Part shown: positions 62,101 to 64,000 of the stretch, piece by piece
Layout of the letters: the number at the start of each line of letters is the position of its first letter
Numbering within the stretch: position 1 is the stretch's first letter
NCBI GenBank assembly: GCA_027886175.1
Contig: JAJNNQ010000026.1
Coordinates: forward strand, 18,878,001-18,942,000
From: Phylloscopus collybita
Taxonomy: Eukaryota > Chordata > Aves > Passeriformes > Phylloscopidae
Direction: 5' to 3'
DNA: 64,000 nucleotides
The notes under the pieces: generated by a model
The model's input: the letters and a program-made list of their open reading frames with translations, nothing else
What the model was told of the DNA's origin: nothing
Database searches by the model: none
Made by a program: the position numbers and the translations under genes

Positions 62101-62847
62101 TTTGCAGAGCAGCAGCAGAGAAACTTGCTCTATGAACTAGTAGAGAGGCAATTCAGAAACATCAGTCATAGAAAAATTAGTTTCAAGAAAGCATGAAGAA
62201 AGCTAGAAACCAAATCCCTGTGAAAAATCTGTCTTTCACAGGCTAAAAAATGTTACCTTTTATTTTTCTCTTTCTTTTTTTTCTTTTCTTTTTTTTTTTC
62301 CCTAAAGACTTTAAAATAACAGATTTGTAACTTCAACCAAAGGAAAGGCAAAGGAGTGAAATGACTTTGACTTATCAAGCTGACAAGGATGGACCAAGAC
62401 AGATCACTGAAGCTGTAATCAGTGCAGTTTACCCACAGCTCAGCCTTGGTAACTCCTGAGAAGAAAGAAAAAGATATGAAAAAATGATATGAACTCATCA
62501 GAAGTTACAGAGATTTGCATCAAGAAGGAGGACACATCTGAAAGCTACCTGCAAGTTTTAAGACCAGCATAAAAGATACCTGATATCTTCATAATAACTT
62601 TATTACATTTGATATGCAACAGAAAATATAATACACTTTGTAAGAAGTTGGATTTGGTTTCAGGACTCTGAGCATAAAAAAATTTTGGTCCTTTATTTAG
62701 TTTGTGATAGGTTGAAGAATAACATCATTGGACAGGGATGAAATCTTATTTCAAAGTTGTAAGGAAGTCATAGCTGCATATTTCTGTAAGTGAAAATAGA
62801 ACTGGAAATACAAAGATATTTAAAAACCCAAAAACCAAAACCAACAG
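59127..62847. other. Non-coding stretch
   Basis: AT-rich, with a TTTTC-type pyrimidine-rich patch at about 62260-62302. No transposon or gene recognised; the 90-codon plus frame at 61088-61360 shows no domain. Confidence 0.5.
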
Positions 62848-63075
62848 CAACCCAAACTGTTCTTTGAGACCCATTTGATAAGGAAAACAGCATTTTTAGC
62901 ACAATCAGGCACTGGAACAGTTTGTCTGGAGAGTATGTGGAGTCCTTGGAGACAGTCAAAACAAACTGGAGAAGATCTTGGGCAACCAGCATTAACTTTA
63001 TCCAGCTTCAGCATGGGATCTTGGAACTAGATTATCTCCCAAGGTCCTTTCCTACTTCAGTCATTCTGAGCTTCT
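62848..63075 (+). mobile_element. CR1 LINE 3' fragment
   Basis: On the plus strand, GGCACTGGAACAGTTTGTCT, GTGGAGTCCTTGGAGACAGT and CTTGGGCAACCAGCATTAAC match the last coding part of CR1 ORF2 and the start of its 3' UTR. GATTATCTCCCAAGGTCCTT and TCAGTCATTCTGAGC match the 3' end region. It is moderately diverged, 5'-truncated near an AAACCCAAAAACC run at 62823-62845, and lacks the usual terminal octamer repeats. Confidence 0.85.
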
Positions 63076-64000
63076 ACTATATATTTTTTAGTGATTTTTT
63101 TTTCCCAGTCGATTTACTGGAGAGCACAGGCATACCCAAATTCCATTTATGGGAGAAGATTGTTTAATTTAGTCAGGTATTTGGAGCAAATGACAACAAA
63201 TAAAAAGAACTAGGCAGAAATATTATTCATGTCACCTAAGAAAATGATAACCTACGTCACAGTCTCTAGCTCTGTCAAGACTGGAAGAGACTAAGCAGAG
63301 CTGTTGTGATTACAGGACAAGATGTCTCAAATCTTTCTTAATGAAGTAATTGATTCCCAATAGCTAGGTCATATTACATTAATGTAATGGACTAGTGAAA
63401 GCAAATATCTTTCACAGGTGATTCAAAGCCTCAATACTGAGCCAAATTTGAATCTTTTGCAAGCTGAACATGAAAGTATAAAAGTGGTGAGATGTAGATA
63501 CAATCACTGTAGATAGCAAACTTACAATTTTTAAAGCAATATTGCAGTCGTTTGGTGCATTATTATATATTGATATCGTCAGTGGAAAATTAAGAAACTT
63601 AAGAGGAAATTCTAAGATAAACAGAATTTAAGATTATCTTCTGAAGTCTATTAAGTATTTTTCTCCTTTGTGTTTACACCTAAAATGAATAGGTAACTGA
63701 TTATCTTTATTTTTTCATTGCTTTAGATATGCAGATTAGAGCCCCTGAAACACACAGAAGAGCTTCAGGGGAAAGGATAAATAAAAAAATAAATTGGAAT
63801 TTATGTTTGGAACATGTAAACACAGCTTTAATATATACCTCAGGAGTGAGTATCAAAACTGGGTCATGTACGTCCAGAACTCCAGGCGAGGCAGATGTGA
63901 GTATTTTGCACAGAGGTCTTCCACATTTTACTTAGATATAGGCTACTGGAAATAGTGTCTCCTGGGGTGAGTTTGGGTGTTACAGATTCACAGCATGGTT
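63076..64000. other. Non-coding stretch to window end
   Basis: AT-rich. A 16-bp perfect palindrome (ATTACATTAATGTAAT) is at 63373-63388. A plus-strand frame at 63729-63935 is not recognised. Confidence 0.5.

Noticed and set aside
63373..63388. 16-bp perfect palindrome ATTACATTAATGTAAT
   Set aside because: Short AT-rich palindromes of this size are expected by chance in 64 kb of AT-rich DNA.
1..64000. CRISPR array, operon, phage or plasmid system
   Set aside because: The sequence is vertebrate; tandem repeats are simple microsatellites without spacers and there are no prokaryotic gene clusters.

Overview
This window is non-coding vertebrate nuclear DNA, most likely from a bird and probably a passerine (songbird). 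Three lines of evidence support that. (1) Several 5'-truncated copies of the CR1 LINE, the dominant avian retrotransposon, are recognisable by their 3' ends and by ORF2 (reverse transcriptase C-terminus) remnants. (2) One SINE joins a tRNA-Ile-like head to a CR1-like tail, the structure I know as TguSINE1 of passerines. (3) Several solo LTRs are of avian ERV type. There is no operon structure, no bacterial gene and no CRISPR array. The DNA is AT-rich, and the open frames in it are short and scattered as expected by chance.

Layout. 0-7 kb: a short unrecognised open frame runs in from the left edge (3-146) and may be the end of a terminal coding exon, followed by AT-rich DNA with a small minisatellite. 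6.9-10.2 kb: three minus-strand CR1 copies of different ages. 12-13.7 kb: the SINE, a long pure TTTTCC hexanucleotide tract, then a high-complexity block that reads like a conserved non-coding element. 15 kb: a good splice-bounded candidate exon. 17-20 kb: A-rich, G/T-rich and AAGA tracts. 20.16-20.92 kb: an LTR with CCAAT, TATA and AATAAA. 21-32 kb: mostly anonymous. 32.5-33.4 kb: another minus-strand CR1. 35.7 kb: an A/C-rich tract. 38.5-39.2 kb: a second conserved-element candidate, interrupted by a T run. 40.0-41.5 kb: plus-strand CR1 sequence, including a copy that joins ORF1 (SGNH esterase) directly to the ORF2 C-terminus and carries a 23-bp perfect inverted repeat. 42.6 and 47.6 kb: two short candidate exons. 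48.87-49.46 kb: a well-preserved solo LTR with a clear promoter. 52.1-53.4 kb: a perfect A-B-A...B duplication suggesting a templated insertion. 54.6-55.0 kb: an ERVL-like LTR. 62.85-63.08 kb: a further CR1 tail.

No complete protein-coding gene can be called. The window is best described as intergenic or deep intronic bird DNA. The candidate exons (all on the plus strand) and conserved-element candidates are inferences from splice-signal quality and sequence texture, and need alignment to transcripts or other bird genomes. The clearest unusual structures are the exact templated duplication at 52-53 kb, the hairpin in the CR1 at 41.0 kb, and the LTR promoter at 49.1 kb.
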